A DNA stretch of 64,000 nt from Mallotus nudiflorus. Lineage: Eukaryota; Streptophyta; Magnoliopsida; Malpighiales; Euphorbiaceae. Each line of letters opens with the position of its first letter. The stretch's first letter is position 1. Location: assembly GCA_947683625.1 (NCBI GenBank), contig CANTUR010000283.1, positions 186,001 to 250,000 on the forward strand, given 5' to 3'. Made by a program: the position numbers and the translations under genes. Positions 22,712-34,414 of this stretch are shown piece by piece. The notes beneath the pieces were generated by a model that was not told the DNA's origin, did not search any database, and saw only the letters and a program-made list of their open reading frames with translations.

Positions 22712-24544
22712 ATGGTTATTAACAGACATGAAGCTCGGAATATTATAGGCATCATTGGTATGCTTTTGTTTTCATTTTCTTTCATTTTACAGTAAATGTA
22801 TATGTCTTTCATTTTGTGGTCTTTTTGCAACTCTTTAAGATTAAATTCTTCAGAGTAATAAAGGATGTAATGATAAATAGAGTGATAGGGATTAAATTCT
22901 TCATGCTCTTTCAAAGAATCAAAGGAAGACTCATCAAGAGGACTATCATATCATACTAGGTCAAGCCCCTCCCCCAAGTTTATGCTCTTTTCTAGGACAT
23001 TATTGGAAAAAAGTTTGCTGTTCTTTGAAATATGTTCTCAATTTTATTTTATTTTTCATTTTCATAAGATAAGAAAGTTCTGCGGATCATCAATATACAC
23101 TTAATTTCACTATAAAATCACCATTTAGTGAACGCTTAATTAATTGGTTCAATGTTTATGTAAGGGATTTACATACCATTTAGTGAACGCTTTCACTATC
23201 TAACTCTTAGCATATAAATATCTTTCTTTTCACTTAATTTGACACTAATTTTTTTTTTTCTAAATTTTGCTGTTGCAGGAAATGTGATCTCTTTCTTCCT
23301 ATTTGCTTCACCAATGTAAATTAGATTTTCCTTCTTCCCTTCTTTATAGTCTTTATTTTGTTTTTTGATATTTTAGATTCATGAGCTGCATGAAATTTGA
23401 TCAGAATGCTTGCAACTTATTTAAATCCAACAAAAATTTGAGAATTTCAGACCAACATTTGTGGGCATATGTAAAGGGGAATCAGTTGGGGAGTTCAGGT
23501 CAGATCCTTATCTAGCAAGTATCATGAATTGCATGTTATGGAATTTTTATGCATTGCCAATAGTTCATCCAGGCAGCACTCTTATGATTACCGTCAGCAG
23601 CACTCTTGGACTAGCATTGGAGCTTATCTATATTACCATCTTCTTCATTTATGCTCAAAGGAAAGGCCAAGTAAGTTAATTTTAATTAATTTTCAAGTAG
23701 AATATTTACATATTTATTAATAATTACATGCTAATTATAACAATTGTTTTTGTAATTAATTTCAGCTGAAGATAACCGGATGTTTATTCATGGAGCTTGT
23801 GTTTTTGGCTGTTTTGGTGGTATTTACATTGAAATTTTATGATAACCATGAAAAAAGATCAACAGTTGTTGGAATCTTTTGTGTCATAATTAACATTCTA
23901 ATGTCTGCTTCACCTCTTACTGTCATGGTATTCTCCTTTAATCCTTTTCCAATGCTCATATCTTTTCATTTAAATTTTTTTCCTATTGATGGGGATTTTA
24001 TTTTGAGAAAGAAAACATTTTCTCTACTTAATAATAATAATTTTGGTAAAAATAATTTTTTTCTTAAAAAATATAATTTAATTTGCTGCTTTTTTATATA
24101 TAAATAATTAATTGTAATTTTTTTAATTTGTTTTACAGAGGAAGGTGATCACATCAAAAAGTGTGCAGTACATGCCATTTTGTCTCTCATTAGCTACATT
24201 CCTAAATGGAATCATTTGGATTCTTTACGCTGTTATTGACATATTTGATCTCTTCATTTTGGTGAGTAATTTTTTTACTTAATTTTTAATTTTTAAATAC
24301 CTTAATTTTGCTTAGTTCTTGGAAATGATATTTAATTTAAAAATAAATAAACTATAGCATGTATAATTTAATGTTGGTAATTGTTTTGCAGATTGCAAAT
24401 TGCCTTGGGGTATTTTTTGGAGTCATACAATTAATACTTTATGCATGCTACTACAAGGCCACCCCAATACTTGAAGCTGATGATCAAGAAAAGCCAGCTG
24501 AACTGCAAATCTCCATTACTATTGATGACCATGAAAAGGTTTAG
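22712..24544 (+). CDS. SWEET: SWEET sugar transporter, six exons, 246 residues
   Basis: Exons by GT-AG junctions: 22712-22757, 23279-23315, 23451-23670, 23766-23927, 24139-24261, 24392-24544. The joined frame is open and follows the six-exon SWEET plan. SWEETs are seven-helix uniporters that move sugars across plasma or vacuolar membranes. Two MtN3/saliva repeats are visible: residues about 8-97 (SPIPTF, DPYLA, MNCMLW, LPIVHP) and about 104-217 (ASPLTVM, SVQYMPFCLS, FLNGIIW, QLILYACYY). Four prolines matching the PQ-loop tetrad are present (in SPIPTF, P47, P151, P168). The opening MVINRHEARNIIGIIGNV looks like clade II (SWEET4-8 type, mostly hexose), but the number is not assigned. Oddities: the TM3 block expected as T-I-N-G-T-G is TVSSTLG (75-81), losing the pocket Asn and gaining a residue; Tyr is replaced by S148 before ASPL; Ala198 replaces Pro before N199. 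The C-tail is short. An AATAAA at 24833 is a possible poly(A) signal. Confidence 0.93.
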
Positions 24545-24947
24545 AAGAATTGTATATATTACCATTCTGATTGTAGATAGAAAAAAAATGGCCCTCTGAT
24601 CTTGTAATAATTTCTTTTCTTCAGCAGGCAAATGATATGTGCAGTGATCAATGTTAGCATAATCTTAGTTTTTCAATAGAATTGAAGATTAATTACTTCA
24701 CAACACTTTTAAAATCATTGTGTCATGTTATAAGACATAAGGAAAATTGCTCAATAATCACCAAATTTTAATTTATTTTTCAATTACTGATATTTTTGTT
24801 TTGTTGAAGAAAATCCTCTAAATTCTGATAACAATAAATTAATGTTTACTTTCATAATTAACCAAATTAATAATAAAGTGCCACCAAAGCAATTTATAAC
24901 TCAATTGGGTAATTACAAAGTGAACATAACTAAATTAGTGTTATGTC
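24545..24947. other. SWEET 3' UTR and flank
   Basis: AT-rich, with AATAAA at 24833-24838 about 290 nt past the stop codon. No other gene seen. Confidence 0.5.
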
Positions 24948-25677
24948 CTAGGAAGCACGGACACCGGAATTGAGACATGAAAAATAGAGATATGGATATG
25001 GAAAAATAATTCTTTTAAGCAAATATAGGATACGGATATTAGGGTCAATTTATAAATATAAAAATATATGGGTTAATTTATAAATATGAAAAATTATAAA
25101 GTTCATTTTATATAAATTATAAATTAGATTCAATTCAAAAATATATTTTTCATGATTAGTAATATTTTTTAACACTAAAAATAATTCTAAAACACACAAA
25201 AAAACATATAATTAGGTTATCTTATAACATAAATAAAACAATAAAATCTTAATTATACACAATTTTTCAATAACAAATAAATAATTTTTTATCTAATTTT
25301 ATTTAAAATTAACAATAAAATCATAGTACTTATAAGTAACATTAATATATCAAGATTTCATTCATAATATTTATAAGCAATTTCAGTTTATAGAATTTTC
25401 TACTTAATTAATATTTTCACTCTCATTGTTTTCATAAACATCTTCTTTGAAGAGTACTATCTCTAATTTTAGTCCATTTAATGATAAAAGATACACATGT
25501 TTAAAAGGGATATATGTGTTCTTTTTCTTTTTTCTTTTAAAAAAAAATCCCAACACTTTTTTTTTTAATTTTAAAAAAGGCTTCCAAAACGTGTCGGAAA
25601 AATTTTCAAGAAGTATCAGTATTGAAAATGTATCTGACACGAGACACACTATTTATAAAAGTGTCGATACAACATAG
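24948..25677. mobile_element. hAT-like non-autonomous DNA transposon, 730 bp
   Basis: The left end CTAGGAAGCACGGACAC and the inverted right end CTATGTTGTATCGACAC are an imperfect terminal inverted repeat (11 of 17). The left end is one base from CTATGAAGCACGGACAC, an end I associate with common short plant transposons. Flanking 8-mers GTTATGTC (24940-24947) and ATTATATC (25678-25685) agree at six positions, both differences being G/A, which fits an aged 8-bp target duplication as made by hAT elements. Internal words GACACG/GTGTC recur near the right end. No transposase frame. Confidence 0.65.
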
Positions 25678-25685
25678 ATTATATC

Positions 25686-27107
25686 CCATTTAAAGTTGTG
25701 GCAGTTTCATAAATGCAATCTACATATAAAATGTAGTTTAAGAATGATTTTGAAATTATCACCTGGTTTAATTTTGATATATATTATAATTTTATTGGCT
25801 TTAAATCACCACCACAACACTTTTTTTTCAATATTTAAGAAATATAAGTATATTGATAACACTATGCATGTATTGTTTGTTTAGTGAAATGTTTTTATCT
25901 TTTTCTTATTATATTATGAATTAAAATAATAAAATTATATTTTAAATCTTTTTTAGCATTTAATTTTTGCAATTTCTTAAATTAAATTATCAAAATGCTC
26001 CTCATATATAAAGATTTTTAAAATATATTTTAAATTTTAACTAATTTTTATGAAATTTATGAGGGTGTATATATATACATATAATTGATGTAATTATAAT
26101 TTTTTAATATTAATCTGTAAGTGAAATTATTGAAAGCTAGTTTTGTCAATTTAAAATATGAGTTAATAACAGTAGAGGGCTTTTTTAAAATTTTAAGGTA
26201 CAAATTTGTACTATTTTTTTCTCTTACTTTTAAAATTAAAATATTTGTTTGAATAATTTTTACCTAACTTTTTTTAAAATTTGGCATCTTCCGATTAGAT
26301 TATTCCATATTTTATTTTATTTTATATTAAATAGACTTTATGCAATTAATTAATTTGAATAAATTTATATAGTGATGAGACATATAATTTAGAAAAATAT
26401 ATGAATTACTATAATATATTATAAAAGTAAATAAGATGGATTATAAAAGTTCAATTTCTCAGAAATTATAACTCGTGTAATATTGCAAACATAAAAAATT
26501 AAAAAAATAATAATAATAATTTTAAGTTCAAAGAAATACCGTTAATTACTCCATTTTATTACGTTAGGAGTTGAATTTTTTTCATTATTTTTCTACTGAA
26601 ATAATATAAAGCTTGATAATTAAGTGTATGTTTTGATGAGTTTCAATAAATTACAAATCCAACAATTTATTTCATATAATTATACTTTTTCATTATTATA
26701 TATTTTTAAATATTATAACACTAAAATGTTAGTGCATAATATTTTTAATGATTTAATATTCTTTTGTTATTTGTTGTTGTTACATTAGTTTTGAACTTAT
26801 TGTTAGAAATAATATAACAATAAACTATTTTTATTTCAATAATTATTAATTTAATTTTTAAAATTAGTTTATTTTAATACTTATTAATACTTATATAAGA
26901 CTAATTATAACTAGACATTACTGAATAACAAATTTTTTGTGATATTAACGAATGTAATTATAAAGTGTATTTTAAATTTTTAAATGATTAAATCTTTAAA
27001 TATATATTATAATGTTTAATATTATTAAAAATAATTGAAAATAATCACATGTAAAGTATGGAGATTATGCTAAGTGTGATATATTTTAAGCCAAGACAAA
27101 AATGACA

Positions 27108-27141
<34 letters not shown>

Positions 27142-27960
27142 AAACATTTTTTAAAATATAAATGAATATGATTGGTTAATACAATAAAACTCTATATAAT
27201 TTTTATAAAGAGAAAAGATGCACTCAATGAGACACCGCGCATAAAACGTTGGGGTTGTCCTGTATTGTTTGCTACGTAATTTGTACCATTTTTTTCCAGT
27301 CATGATTCATGCCACTAAAGTTGTTAATATATATATCATGCCACTATAGTTTTAAAAAACTTTAATTTTTAAATTGAACGAGGGATTCAAAACCAATAAC
27401 TCGAACACTTAATTAATAGAATTTTATTTTTTTTCTTAATTTAAAAATTATATTTTTATTTCTTTAAAGAATTTTTATCTATATTTAAAATTTTATATTC
27501 AACTATTGACTATGTATATTAAAATTATAAATTTTAGCATTAAATATAATATAACTGAGGTAAGTGTAATAATTTTCTATAGATGTAGTATCTTTCTGAC
27601 TGTACGTTAGAGTTAATGTTTTAAATTTTTTTTTAGAATTCTAAATTTTGTATTTCATATATTAAGAGTATTTTTGTATAAGTGAATTTAATAAAATTTT
27701 ATAGAATTTATTTACAAATTCAAATATATGTATTTAATTTAAATGAATATTTTATAAAATTTGTTTATAATTTTAATTTTTTAAATTTATAAAATTGATT
27801 ATAATTAGATCAAATTTTATAAAAATTGTTGGAATTTCCAAATAAATTTCATAACTACTAAGTTTATATTTTTAAATAATAAAAATACCTCTCATTAATT
27901 TTATTTTTAAAATATCTTTACATTTTTTATTATTTTCATTTAAAAAAAAAAAAAAAAAAA
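25686..27960. other. AT-rich intergenic DNA without recognisable genes
   Basis: Very AT-rich; contains an ATA/TAA run near 26505-26520, a TA microsatellite at 27110-27139 and a poly-A run at 27942-27960. No conserved frame on either strand. Confidence 0.6.
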
Positions 27961-28250
27961 ACTCTCATCCATGCCTCTCTTCTATTTCTCTCTTGTTTCA
28001 ATGATACCTCTCTTTGTTCAAATTGAACTTGAATTATTGGCTTTTGTTACAGTACAAAATGTTTGTATTTTTACAAATGATACCTTCTAACGTTAAGAAA
28101 AAAACTCCATGGCCAGCTTTTTTAACTTCCTCTGCAACAGCTACTCCTCCTATCACTTCTGCACCATCAATTTATACTTGATTTCGACCATTGTCGCTGC
28201 TCTAGCCTCAACTTTACCATCAGGCACTCCCCCACCTACACGCGTAGTAA
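27961..28250 (+). other. Coding-like, GC-richer patch of unknown identity
   Basis: After an A run the composition shifts, and a plus-strand frame reads KKKTPWPAFLTSSATATPPI before a stop, followed by T-rich, intron-like DNA (28250-28900). It could be a first exon or another captured fragment. I do not recognise the protein. Confidence 0.25.
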
Positions 28251-29047
28251 TAAAAAACTGCTTTAAAAATTTGATCTTTTTATTGAATTTTTATCTGGGT
28301 TTGGTTTCTTTTAGCCTCTATTTACATTGTTTCTTTTATTAATACATATACATTGTTTACTTTTTTCACTTTCCCCATAAATTTTTTTATCCATTGCTCT
28401 ATTTCTTTACAGAGCTTTATTGGATTTTTTCTTGTTTTGATTATTCTTTTCTTTTCTTTTTTTTCATTATTGGTTCTTATTTGTTGCTTTGTCGATTAAT
28501 TGTTTTCTCTTGAACATGTGGAAATGTTGATTTTTATGGATATGTAGGCTTGATTTTCGGTATATCTATTTTTAGTTTGTGACTTATGTAAATTGAGTGA
28601 GTTTTAGCTTTAAGTTTTGTTTTTAGTATACTTTTGACTCTTTATCTTAAGCCAATCGATGGTAGTTCATTTGCTGTTGACAATACAGTTTTAGATTAAG
28701 AAATGGGATCTAGTTATAATGGGTTTTATTCTGGGATCTAGTAACTCAAACTTTTTCTTTTGGTTTATTTATTTTCATTTATATATTTTGATTCTTGAGC
28801 TTTGATGTTCTCTTCAAATTTATGCACTGCACCTTTTTAGTTTCTTTTATTTTGTAGGTGATTTCTATATTTCTTTAACGGATAGTACATCGTAAATATA
28901 GTAAATAATTATTTTAGTTTTTAAAAAATAATCTGTTTAACTCTTATAAAAAAATATTTTTTTTTTACTTTTTTTTTTCTTCTCAATACAGGAACCCATC
29001 TACCTTAGGAGAGTCGTAAATAAATTTTTTCCATTTATAATTTACTT
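28251..29047. other. T-rich, intron-like DNA
   Basis: Composition resembles a long plant intron, with TTTGTAG and TACAG acceptor-like sites at about 28857 and 28991. No homology recognised. Confidence 0.3.
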
Positions 29048-29516
29048 TTAGATGTCACAACTTATTACATTCAACATTTTCCATTTATTTATTAGTTGCT
29101 CCCTTATATGTTGTGCCACATATATGATGTTGGTAACTATGCTTGGATCAATACCACACTTCCTCATTTTCTCAACTCGCAAATGTGCCCTTTCCTGTTG
29201 ATAGAAACAGAAACAACAGAGCTCATATGGGATTCCTCTTCTGATGTAGCATCTATGATATAGTGCCTCCCCACCCCACCTACACGATAGAAAAGCAGAA
29301 GTTCATTGTGGAATGGTGCTTTATGCATCTCTTGCAAACATGAAAGAGACAGTTTAACTGCATCACCTTTGTTAATGTAACAACGACAGGAACCCCAGAC
29401 GTGTCGAATTGAAGAAATTCTTCATCATTTCAGTCAACTTCTAGTTGCTCATCACCTAATCCACCAGCTGCAACCTGGGCTTTGGTATGCCTGTGTTGCT
29501 TAAAGCAGCTTTTAGA
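29048..29516 (-). pseudogene. RRP42: RRP42 (exosome core subunit) C-terminal fragment, broken
   Basis: Minus-strand translation gives the C-terminal third of RRP42, an RNase-PH-fold subunit of the RNA exosome ring. Recognisable blocks in order: ALSNTGIPK, DEQLEVD, NDEEFLQFDTSGVPVVVTLTK, then RHYIIDATSEEESHMSS, VSVSINRKGHIC, and DPSIVTNIIYVAQHI. Between TLTK and RHYI lies about 90 nt bounded by GTGATG and TGTAG that looks like a retained intron, so this is a DNA-level copy and not a retrocopy. A stop after LEVD, a frameshift after HICELRK and the absence of the N-terminal two-thirds make it a pseudogene. Confidence 0.85.
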
Positions 29517-30249
29517 AATAAAGTATTACTAATCAGTTCATGCCAGTAAAATCACCTTGTCTCAAAGTAAGAGTCACTGTAAATATTATAAAAAAGAGGC
29601 ACATGAACGCTTTTTTTTTTTTTTTTTTGTCGAATCACAATGGAGGCTTTTAATTAAGCTGCTAGGAACTTGTATAATTCATTAGGAGACCCATCTTATA
29701 GGCTTTATTATCTGTGAAAGAATTAACAAAAGCAAGGAAAAAAGAGCACAGTTTCCATATTCAACCGATTCCATCCTGATATTTCCACCAACGTTTACAA
29801 TCACAGTCATCTTCCATTTTTTGGTCCATGCTTATAAATTCCATTCAAGTCAAACGAACCTGAATTCCTAACTCATTAAACTGAAAATTCTTTCAAAGTT
29901 GTAAGAAAAAAGAATAAAATGGAACGAAAAAACAAGGAATGGATATAATTTGTCCTCAAACAAAGAAATGAAACTCAAAATTTTGACATAATTCTGAAGG
30001 AATATATTAATCACAATAAAATTAAACCAGGTGCCCTGAAAACATCCATCCTACTGATGCACCACTGAATTAAATTGATTCTTTCAAAGTATCAAGTTAT
30101 CTATTGTATATCAAATAATTTTTTTTTTTTGGAAGTATCATATTTCCATATAATCCCTATTGAGAAGAAATTATTTCAGCACGAAAATAGTATAAAATTC
30201 CTTACTATTAAGAAATATAATTTAACTTTAGTTAGAAGAGGATTCCAAC
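29517..30249. other. Spacer between the two gene fragments
   Basis: Includes a T18 run (29612-29629). No further RRP42 or TRA1 exon was recognised, though decayed intron sequence is possible. Confidence 0.4.
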
Positions 30250-30324
30250 TCACAACCCAAGATTATCGGTGCAACACAAGCAAAAGCGGGACTTCTGTAC
30301 GAAATAAGGGTGGCAATGGCATAC

Positions 30325-30545
30325 TTGTCTCAAATGAGAACCTGTTGATGATTCCATGTCACGTGCCAAGAGCTGAAGGATGCGAACGAAAAATTGTGGC
30401 TCAATGAACTTCTCCACCTCAGTCAAGGTCTTAATGACAAGCAGCACAAAGCTAATTGAATTAGCAGAGCCATCGTCACTCCATCCCTGGGAAGTTGTAA
30501 CACTATTGATACTCTTTTGTATTTGCTCATCAACTTTATTAATTC
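30325..30545 (-). pseudogene. TRA1: TRA1/TRRAP-like exon fragment
   Basis: The minus strand reads about 70 residues: VDEQIQKSINSV, NSISFVLLVIKTLTEVEKFI, FFVRILQLLARDM, SSTGSHLRQ, then GTATGC, which fits a splice donor. I match this to the plant TRA1 (TRRAP) scaffold of the SAGA and NuA4 complexes, a HEAT/TPR-rich protein of over 3,500 residues. Only one exon is present, with a stop just upstream and no other TRA1 exon in the window, so it is a fragment. The assignment is from memory of the family. Confidence 0.6.
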
Positions 30546-30668
30546 AGAGGTTATCATGCCAAATCTAAATTGAAGTGTATTGAGCGAAAAATAAGATTAG
30601 GAAAAAATAAAATTATTAGGGGAACTACTAATTTAGGGTTATGAAGCTATATATATATATATATATAT
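30546..30668. other. AT-rich flank with TA microsatellite
   Basis: Ends in a TA run (30645-30668) that served as insertion target for the A' LTR. Confidence 0.6.
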
Positions 30669-31369
30669 TGTCACGACTCAAAACAGGGGGTCATAATCGG
30701 CGCTAGAGAACGAGAATTCTTTCAAATCCGGAATCCGTTGCAAGCCTTAAAAATAAAAACATGTAATATAACATAATAAATAAAATATTTGTGCAACATA
30801 AATTAAATCTCGAATATAAAATAATTTGTCACTTCCTTTAATAACATAAATCACATCTCATATATAATTAAATCATTAAATACAAATTTCAGAGTAACAC
30901 TCTAAAATTAAAATCTCATACAATTATAATAACAAATACAACTCACAACAAATTAAAGTGCAACCACTACTGCAATGTCTAGAGTACAAATTAAATTTAA
31001 GTAAGTGATTTACATAATAAGGCCAGAGCGGAAGAAATCCGGCGAACAGATCTACTACTGAGGTCTGAAGAAAAAGACTCTCCTAAAAAATATCAACAGA
31101 GGGGAGTCAGATCTCATTAAGTGAATTATTATAATATATATACATGCATAACTGAATGTCAAATGCAGACACTCAATAGTATATATAATAAATATATATA
31201 CAGGCACGTACACGCAGATGCAACAAAAATCATTTTATAATGAAAACTATCAGTTTATGAAGGATCAAATAGAACCCTATATTTTCGCAACCTCAAATAT
31301 CAATAGAACTCACTTAATCCATACAGGTCCACTTAGTTCCAAATAATTCACTTAGTCCAACTAGACAGT

Positions 31370-31469
31370 AGACTGGCCCCGAGACACTAAGTCAACCGAA
31401 CTCCAGTAGTCTGACTATCAGTGTGATTGGCTCCGAGACACTTGGTCAACCGAGCTCCAGCAATCACAC
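31370..31469. other. Two tandem stem-loop modules in the A' LTR
   Basis: Module 1 (31370-31412) has AGACT/AGTCT ends; module 2 (31421-31469) has a perfect GTGTGATT/AATCACAC stem. Both enclose a C-CCGAGACACT...GTCAACCGA core. Confidence 0.75.
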
Positions 31470-32156
31470 TCTCAATCACATCTCATATCAATCAAATCAA
31501 TCAACAAGTCATAATCCACCAATAGGTTAGTAATTTAACCTAAAATCTACTATCGTACCGGTACATACTTGATCTTAGTGCTGCCCACTAGGAAGCACGT
31601 TTTATCAATATCCTTCATTTTAATATAAAACATACATTCCAGAAAATAAATGATGCATAGTGATATTTAAAATAAATAAATATACCATATATATACCAGA
31701 AATAAACCTAAAATAAACTAAGTATATTTCAGGTATATATACGTATAATCAGCTTAAATAAGTCACAAACATATTAAATTAAATCGATAATATAATTAAA
31801 AACAAGCTAGATTTAATTAGAGAGGAAAACATGCATTTATTCATAGTGTACCAAAAATATACTAAAAGTATACCTAAAATATACTTGAATGTTCAAATAG
31901 GCAATTATGTAAAAACTTATGTTTAAAACATAGAATTTCTATAACATGCACCCTAAGTAATGAATATATATTATAATAACTCATAGTTGTGCGCTCCACG
32001 AGACGGGTCTGACTGGCCTAATCCATTAGGCCTCAATCTCGGCGCAACTAACAAATAAATAAATAACATGAAGATCAGTAAAAATCTAACTTAATTTCTA
32101 GAAACTCGATCTAGAATTCTAGACACATACAGATAATTAGAATTAGACCCGATGTC

Positions 32157-32236
32157 ATATTTTACAAGAATTCTACCAAAAATTTGGTAGAACCTCCTTT
32201 TTAAAACGGACATCTCTCTACTTAAAAAGTAAAATC
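32157..32236. other. Three-stem block in the A' LTR
   Basis: Stem II is perfect, TTCTACCA/TGGTAGAA (32171-32178 with 32185-32192). Stems I and III are weakened but present (ATTTTA/TTAAAA; CTACTT/AAGTA). Confidence 0.65.
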
Positions 32237-33550
32237 GGTCCTGCAAGCAAACACACTTCGAATAGATTCACAAAACTCCTCGGTCGGACCTCAAACTGCA
32301 AATTCCACCGACTAAGGGCCACAATTCACAAGAAAACACACAAAATTTTTTAAAATTCCATAAATACCAAAAATACCCTTTTGATACCAAAATATAGCAA
32401 ATTAAATATTTAAATACTAAAAAAATAATTATTTCACCGATATTTACATAAAAACCCTAATATTAATAAAAATTGAATTTCTCGATAATTTTACAAATAT
32501 TAATAAAAATTGGTTTTATAAATCCAAATTACTCAATTAGGCCAAAAACATGCTAAAAATTACTAAAAACACATTTATTTACAAAAACAGTATATTATAT
32601 ATCATTTGAAAATAATTTTTGAAAAATAGTTTTAATTAGTTAAAAATAGTAAATAATTTATAAAAATAATTTTTATTCCTCAAATAATTATTAAAACCAA
32701 TTAAACTTAATATTTAACTAAAATTACTATCAAATTACCAAAATACCCCTAGTATATAAAAATTCACATAATATAGTATAATTACTCAAAAATTCACTAA
32801 AATTATATAATTACTCTAAAATTATTTTATCAAAATATAATTTAATAAAAGCAGCAATTATACTCAATTAACCAATTAATTTTAACAAAGCACATATAAA
32901 ACCTATATTTCCAAAATTTACATAAACTAAATAAAATTATAATAATTACACAAAAATCACAAAAATTATAAATTAAATTCTAAAATTAATTTCAACCACC
33001 ATAAACACTAAAAATCACAATTTCACAAATTATTTAATTAATTTACGAAAATTAGAAAAATAATAATAAAATAATCAAAAATTCACAAAATCAAAATAAA
33101 TTCCAAAAATTCCACAAAATTCCAAAGTGTAGATTAAGCTAAGGGAAGCATAATTTTTAAAGAAACTAAAGCTTGAATCTCAAAGATCAAAGTTCACAAA
33201 ATTCGAGAAACATAAAGGGCCGAAAATGGAATCAAGCTCAAAACCTTACCAAATCGAGTTTTCAACGCTACAAGAAGCTTGGAATCAGCTTCTATGGAGT
33301 CTAAGGAGTTCAACGGCACTGGAATCACTGGATTTGGTGGCCGAAAAGTCAATGAACAGAGGAGAAGCAATCTCTCGGGTTTCGGCCAAAACAGCGTGAA
33401 ACGTCGCCGGAGAAGACGATATGAGGTGGCAGAGCAGCTGGAGGATGAGATGGCACTCCGGGAGGCACACCGACAGCCTGGGATCGGAGTTGCAGTGGTG
33501 AGGTGAGGGGGAGGAATGGTTTCGGGAAGAATATGCTTTCTTTCTTTTTT

Positions 33551-33590
<40 letters not shown>

Positions 33591-33692
33591 ACTTTATATT
33601 ATAACAATAAAAACTAATAATATATGTACACATTAAACACACACCGCACAATATATTATATACATATCTATATATATATACACAGATATATG

Positions 33693-33723
<31 letters not shown>

Positions 33724-33987
33724 ATATATATGCATAAAATAATAAATAATAATAATGCATGAAACAATATAATTTAATAAGAAAATAATAAAATATTATT
33801 TAAATATTATTTTCCAAAATAATAAGTTTTGAAAAAAAATTTACGTAGAAAACTATAAATAAACGTAAAATAACGTTAATTATTCTCAAAATAATTAAAT
33901 AATCAAATATATTTTTTAAAAATTTATTAATACTGCATATCCCAATTTAATATAAAAATATTTAAAAACTCGGGTTATAACATATAT

Positions 33988-34409
33988 ATGTAAAAGGAAA
34001 CAATTACGTATTTCACACATGATTAGACTCGTAATATATAGTAAATAAATAATTAAATATATTATTAATTTATTAAAAAAAATTTAAAAATAATAATATT
34101 GTTATTTATTTATATAGTAATTTAATATTAACTTAATATAGTTATAATTTATTACAAATTTTATAAATCTTTTATTTAAATAACTATATGATATTCCTTC
34201 AATATTTTTTATAAATAATAATTTTATATTAAAAAAATTATGGTCATAATTAATTATAAGATAATAAAAAAAATATCAGTTATTTGTTAATAAAAATTTT
34301 TAAAAAATAAAATTTATATTTTCTTTATATAACAATTTAAATATTCCAGTCCTATTGAACTTATAATTTATTACAATTTTAGCAATTTTTTTTTTAGCTA
34401 TGACACTTT
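33988..34409. other. AT-rich spacer, no genes
   Basis: About 90% A+T by eye; no conserved frame or repeat boundary. Confidence 0.6.
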
Positions 34410-34414
34410 ATTTT

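Larger units (their letters stand above)
30669..33982 (-). mobile_element. Solo LTR of Gypsy family A'
   Basis: The 3314-bp segment opens TGTCACGACTC and ends GGTTATAACA, with an exact 5-bp duplication TATAT on both sides (30664-30668, 33983-33987). It is alignable with the A LTRs from end to end but diverged. It carries both shared structural blocks, a GC-rich pocket (33240-33530) and TA/GT microsatellites (33556-33730). Orientation is inferred from the A element. No internal element DNA follows, so it is a recombination product. Confidence 0.9.

Noticed and set aside
24431..24631. Minus-strand frame over SWEET exon 6
   Set aside because: Shadow of the coding exon on the other strand.
28109..28342. 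77-codon plus-strand frame as a small membrane protein
   Set aside because: Another frame over the same bases looks more protein-like, and this one runs into intron-like T-rich DNA.
33349..33735. 128-codon minus-strand frame in the A' LTR
   Set aside because: Its first half is TA/GT microsatellite translation and the rest lies in the GC pocket of an LTR; no domain.
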